From contig JAGQHR010000118.1 of NCBI GenBank assembly GCA_020431745.1, positions 1 through 7,963 on the forward strand: 7,963 bases of DNA. The letters are read 5' to 3'. Positions 5,620-7,963 of the stretch are shown here, piece after piece. A program made the translations under genes and the position numbers. Source of the DNA: Candidatus Eiseniibacteriota bacterium (GTDB lineage: Bacteria; Eisenbacteria; RBG-16-71-46; CAIMUX01). How positions within the stretch are numbered: the stretch's first letter is position 1; each line of letters starts with the position of its first letter. Below the pieces are notes generated by a model, which had not been told where the DNA came from, did not search any database, and worked only from the letters and a program-made list of their open reading frames with translations.

Positions 5620-6678
5620 GTGGACCAAGAAAACCTCGTCATCCGCGAACAACGGGTTCTCGTCGTCGATGACGACCCGGTCAACGTCGAGATCTTCCGC
5701 ACGATCCTCGACGACCAGTGTCGCATGTTCGTGGCCGGAGACGGCCCGGCCGCGCTGGCGATGGCCGAGCGGGAGCGTCCGGACATCGTCCTCCTGGACG
5801 TGATGATGCCGGGCATGAGCGGGCTCGAGGTCTGCCGGGCGATTCGGATGCGCGATTCGCTCCGTTTCACGAAGATCATCCTCGTTTCCGCGCGCGGCTC
5901 GCTGGAAGAGCGCCTCGAAGGCTATCGGGCCGGCGCCGACGACTACCTGATCAAGCCCTTCGACTGGTCCGAGCTCCTGGCCAAGATCAAGGTCTTCTCC
6001 CGCCTCAAGTTCATGGAGGAGATGGATGAGCTGAAGGGCGACTTCGTGACGGTCCTGGCCCACGAGACGCGCACGCCACTCACGCGGATCATCGGAGCGG
6101 TGTCCGTCCTCTCCCAGCTCTGTGATCGGCCCGACGCCAAGCCGTTTCTGGAGATGGTGGAGGTATCGAGTCAGAAGCTCCGGCGCATGCTGGAGCGCAC
6201 TCTGCTCATCCTCTCGTTCCGAGCCCCCGGATCCGAGGGGCCGATCGAGGTCTTCCCGATCGAGGACGCTCTCGCACACACCTGGGCCGACCGCGCGGAC
6301 CTGGCTCTCGGAGCGTTCCGGGAGAAAACCAAGGTGGCGTTTCACCGCCCACACCTGGAAATGGCCCTGACCGCCCTTCGAGGTTTCGCGGAGCGCTGGC
6401 AGGACGAGGGTGGGAAGATCCGACTCGAATGCCGCACGGAGCCCCGCCGTTGGGTGCTCCGCCTCGAAGGAAACGCGGCCCCCGCCAAACTGGAGGGCCG
6501 CACGTCGCTCTTCGATCTCCTCGAGGTCGCCGACGTGGAGCACCACGGCGGCGAGCTGGATCTCGATCTTCCACTGGTCCAGGCGATCCTGCAATGCTAC
6601 GAAGGATCGCTCGATCTGCGGCAGCTCGGCGAAGGACGGGTCCGAATCGAGGCCCAACTTCCCCGCGAGGCTGCATAG
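5620..6678 (+). CDS. Receiver-HisKA protein with an eroded ATPase domain
   Basis: Cytoplasmic two-component protein of 352 residues, with no membrane helix or sensor domain visible. The receiver domain (about 11-130) is complete: acidic triad region VDDD (16-19), phosphoacceptor Asp60 in VLLDVMMPGMSG, Ser90 and Lys112 in IKPF. A short linker leads to a HisKA helix with H-box LAHETRTPLTRI (146-157) and phosphorylatable His148. The C-terminal part (about 205-348) keeps the outline of a HATPase domain, ending in a typical strand (VRIEAQLP, 341-348). The N-box asparagine (around 249-257), the DxGxG motif and the GLGL motif are not recognisable. It therefore may not bind ATP and may act as a phosphoacceptor or dimerising partner. 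GTG 5620 behind GGGGG (5611-5615) is the preferred start; ATG 5470 is the alternative. It is convergent with the next gene. Confidence 0.85.
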   Translation: MDQENLVIREQRVLVVDDDPVNVEIFRTILDDQCRMFVAGDGPAALAMAERERPDIVLLDVMMPGMSGLEVCRAIRMRDSLRFTKIILVSARGSLEERLEGYRAGADDYLIKPFDWSELLAKIKVFSRLKFMEEMDELKGDFVTVLAHETRTPLTRIIGAVSVLSQLCDRPDAKPFLEMVEVSSQKLRRMLERTLLILSFRAPGSEGPIEVFPIEDALAHTWADRADLALGAFREKTKVAFHRPHLEMALTALRGFAERWQDEGGKIRLECRTEPRRWVLRLEGNAAPAKLEGRTSLFDLLEVADVEHHGGELDLDLPLVQAILQCYEGSLDLRQLGEGRVRIEAQLPREAA

Positions 6679-6711
6679 CGGACGTCTTAGCGGACGTCTT
6701 AGCGGACGTCG
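6676..6711. repeat. 12-bp tandem repeat (TAGCGGACGTCT, three copies) at a convergent gene junction
   Basis: Copies start at 6676, 6688 and 6700; the last base of the third copy differs. The first copy supplies the TAG stop of the plus-strand gene. On the minus strand each copy reads Asp-Val-Arg-stop in the same frame, so the OMP gene ends in a triplicated DVR-stop. GACGTC is self-complementary, so neighbouring copies can pair as 6-bp stems with 6-nt loops on either transcript, possibly helping termination. The 11-mer GCGGACGTCTT recurs in the terminator arm at 4811-4821. Confidence 0.8.
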
Positions 6712-7220
6712 CCGAAGAAGTAGCGGACCCCGATCGCACCCTCCGCCTTCAGCTCGGTATCCGGCGCGACGTTCATGACCGGGGCCACCTCGCCGAAGAT
6801 GTCGACCGGCGCGTTCTCGAACAGGTAGGACGCTCCGAAGGGAATGCGGAACCCGAGCTCATCCTTCCCGACGTCGTGGAGCTGCGTCCGACCACCGACG
6901 CCGACGTAGAGCGGCAGGTAGCCTTCGTCGATGTCGAAACGATCGAAGAAGTGCCATAGATAGTCGGCATGGAGATGGACGGCCTCGTCGAAGGACCAGG
7001 CCACGGCACCATCGAGCGCCGTGCGGTTGGACGTCCACAACTTCATCGAGATCCCGGTGGGCTCACCCGCGATGATCCCGAGACCCAGGTTCCCCTCGGC
7101 CCGGGCCGTTCCCGCGGCAGCGCCGCCCAGCATGCATGCCGCGCCGACGGCGGCGAGTAGCCAAGTATGCGTTTTCGATTCGCGCGTTTTCGACCGACGG
7201 ACGTTCGTTCCCCGTTGCAT
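6699..7220 (-). CDS. Small outer-membrane beta-barrel protein (DUF3996/BAPKO_0422-like)
   Basis: Predicted outer-membrane barrel of 173 residues with unknown function. A long basic N-region and hydrophobic core (about 18-38) form a signal peptide, with cleavage expected after ARA (39-41). The mature chain is about 132 residues of alternating strands: LGLGIIAGEPTGISMKLW (45-62), DGAVAWSF (70-77), VHLHADYLWH (81-90), YLPLYVGVGG (101-110), FRIPFGASYLF (124-134), VDIFGEVAPV (139-148) and GAIGVRYFF (161-169). The GEPTGxSxK strand and the lPlYvGvGg and FGEvaP motifs match the pattern I recall for DUF3996-type barrels; that is recognition, not a search. The start is ATG 7220 behind AAGGAGGGG, a strong ribosome binding site. 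The gene ends inside the 12-bp tandem repeat, convergent with the receiver/HisKA gene. Confidence 0.82.
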   Translation of the reverse strand: MQRGTNVRRSKTRESKTHTWLLAAVGAACMLGGAAAGTARAEGNLGLGIIAGEPTGISMKLWTSNRTALDGAVAWSFDEAVHLHADYLWHFFDRFDIDEGYLPLYVGVGGRTQLHDVGKDELGFRIPFGASYLFENAPVDIFGEVAPVMNVAPDTELKAEGAIGVRYFFGDVR

Positions 7221-7298
7221 GATCCCCTCCTTCGTGGTGTGTGCATGAGACGTGTCTGCTCTCGGAAGAAGTAGGTCCATTTGCGTGCCACAACTGAT

Positions 7299-7330
7299 GG
7301 TCGCGACCGACCCAGACTTATTCTATTCTA
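7299..7330 (-). promoter_or_regulatory. Possible promoter and palindrome upstream of the outer-membrane protein
   Basis: In the 208-bp gap 7221-7428 an AT-rich island holds two overlapping minus-strand -10-like hexamers TAGAAT (7325-7330 and 7320-7325, five of six match). No good -35 box lies upstream of them. A perfect 10-bp palindrome GGTCGCGACC (7299-7308) sits just downstream, where it could act as an operator. Nothing else in the gap looks like a gene. Confidence 0.35.
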
Positions 7331-7428
7331 TCACTTGATCTTATGAGTGCCCGAATTCACCGACGGCGCCCGGCCTCGCCCCCGGACCGCGCCGAGTTTT
7401 TGTAGGAACTGCGCGCGCCGTGCAAAGC

Positions 7429-7963
7429 TCAGCGGACCGAATCCAAGACGCCTCGGATGATGCTCACCCCGACCGGCTTCAGGAGATGACGTTCGACACC
7501 GCACGCCATGGCGCGCGCCTCGTCCGCTTCCCGGCCGCTCAGCGAAAAGAACCGCGTCTGCTGCATGCCCGCCGCACGCAGCGTCTCGATCAACCGGTAT
7601 CCGTCCATATCGGGCAGGGTCAGGTCGACGAACGCGATCTCAGTCGCCGCGGCATGTTCCGCCGCGAGTGCGAGCGCCTTCTCCCCGTTTCCCGCCGCTC
7701 GTACGTGACAACCCAGCAGCGTCAGGAGCTCGGCCGTCGCCGATCGTGCGTCCGGATCGTCCTCGACCAGCAGCACCCGGACCGGCCGCTCTTCCAGATA
7801 GCGACGCGCCGCTTTCAGCAGCACTTCTTCATCCACCGGCTTGCTCAAGTGTTCGTTGCATCCGGCGTCGAGGCATCGCTCGCGCTCGCCGCTCATCGTG
7901 GCGGCGGTGAGCGCGATGATCGGGACGTCGACCCCGCGGGTCCGCAGCCGCCGCGTCGCATCG
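7429..7963 (-). CDS. Hybrid histidine kinase or multi-receiver protein, C-terminal end only
   Basis: The visible 177 residues are the end of a longer protein whose N-terminus lies beyond the right edge. Residues 1-56 are the second half of one receiver domain: VPIIALTAATM (13-23) with the switch Thr, then Ala-Gly-Cys and Lys41 in LSKPVD. A short linker joins a second receiver (about 61-175): VRVLLVEDDPDARS (61-74) with the acidic cluster, phosphoacceptor Asp113 in FVDLTLPDMDG, Ser142 and Lys162 in LLKPV. Tandem C-terminal receivers are typical of hybrid histidine kinases in phosphorelays, so a kinase core is expected upstream but not seen. No intrinsic terminator with a T-tract follows the stop. 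It points toward the outer-membrane protein gene, 208 bp away, and is probably a separate transcript. Confidence 0.88.
   Translation of the reverse strand, partial: DATRRLRTRGVDVPIIALTAATMSGERERCLDAGCNEHLSKPVDEEVLLKAARRYLEERPVRVLLVEDDPDARSATAELLTLLGCHVRAAGNGEKALALAAEHAAATEIAFVDLTLPDMDGYRLIETLRAAGMQQTRFFSLSGREADEARAMACGVERHLLKPVGVSIIRGVLDSVR

Noticed and set aside
5575..6657. Long minus-strand reading frame antisense to the receiver/HisKA gene
   Set aside because: The plus strand encodes canonical receiver and H-box motifs. The antisense frame has none.
6676..6711. CRISPR-like short repeats
   Set aside because: The 12-bp units are contiguous with no spacers and overlap gene ends. This is a simple tandem repeat.
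7275..7290. Sigma54-like TGGCACG on the minus strand upstream of the outer-membrane protein
   Set aside because: The -24 element is good, but at the -12 position there is TGGA and not TTGC, so the required GC is missing.

Overview
The window comes from a GC-rich Gram-negative bacterium. A Pal-type lipoprotein, a small outer-membrane barrel protein and a very large periplasmic multiheme cytochrome anchored to a quinone-type membrane domain all imply two membranes and respiratory versatility. The gene mix would fit a deep-branching lineage with anaerobic or metal-respiring members (for example Eisenbacteria-, Gemmatimonadota- or Desulfobacterota/Myxococcota-like), but no marker in the window fixes the phylum. 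No tRNA, rRNA, transposase, integrase or CRISPR array was found.

Left block, minus strand (1-3908): a 945-residue cytochrome is followed after 17 bp by an Eis-type GNAT acetyltransferase that runs off the left edge, so the two are probably co-transcribed. The cytochrome has a signal peptide, 19 CxxCH c-heme sites and a C-terminal six-helix cytochrome b domain. This resembles an enlarged version of the Geobacter CbcL layout (multiheme c domain fused to a diheme b domain). The heme spacings show that the c domain is a duplicated octaheme module plus a three-heme tail. This is the most interesting object in the window.

Middle (3909-5619): a 241-bp divergent region holds three alternating GTTC/GAAC half-sites on the cytochrome side and a good sigma70-like promoter on the other side. 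That promoter drives a conserved hypothetical protein with SLOG-like motifs, whose start codon is not obvious (leaderless GTG or a rare ATC). The gene converges on a Pal lipoprotein gene, with a strong hairpin terminator between them. A 282-bp divergent region then separates Pal from a signalling gene.

Right block (5620-7963): a plus-strand receiver/HisKA protein has an eroded ATPase domain and lies tail to tail with a minus-strand outer-membrane protein. A 12-bp tandem repeat sits at the junction and contains the stop codons of both genes. At the right edge is the C-terminal end of a hybrid histidine kinase, also on the minus strand, with two receiver domains.

The cytochrome would take electrons from the quinone pool and pass them into the periplasm. 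No outer-membrane porin-cytochrome partner is visible, so the terminal acceptor is unknown. The two signalling proteins have no demonstrated link to the cytochrome.
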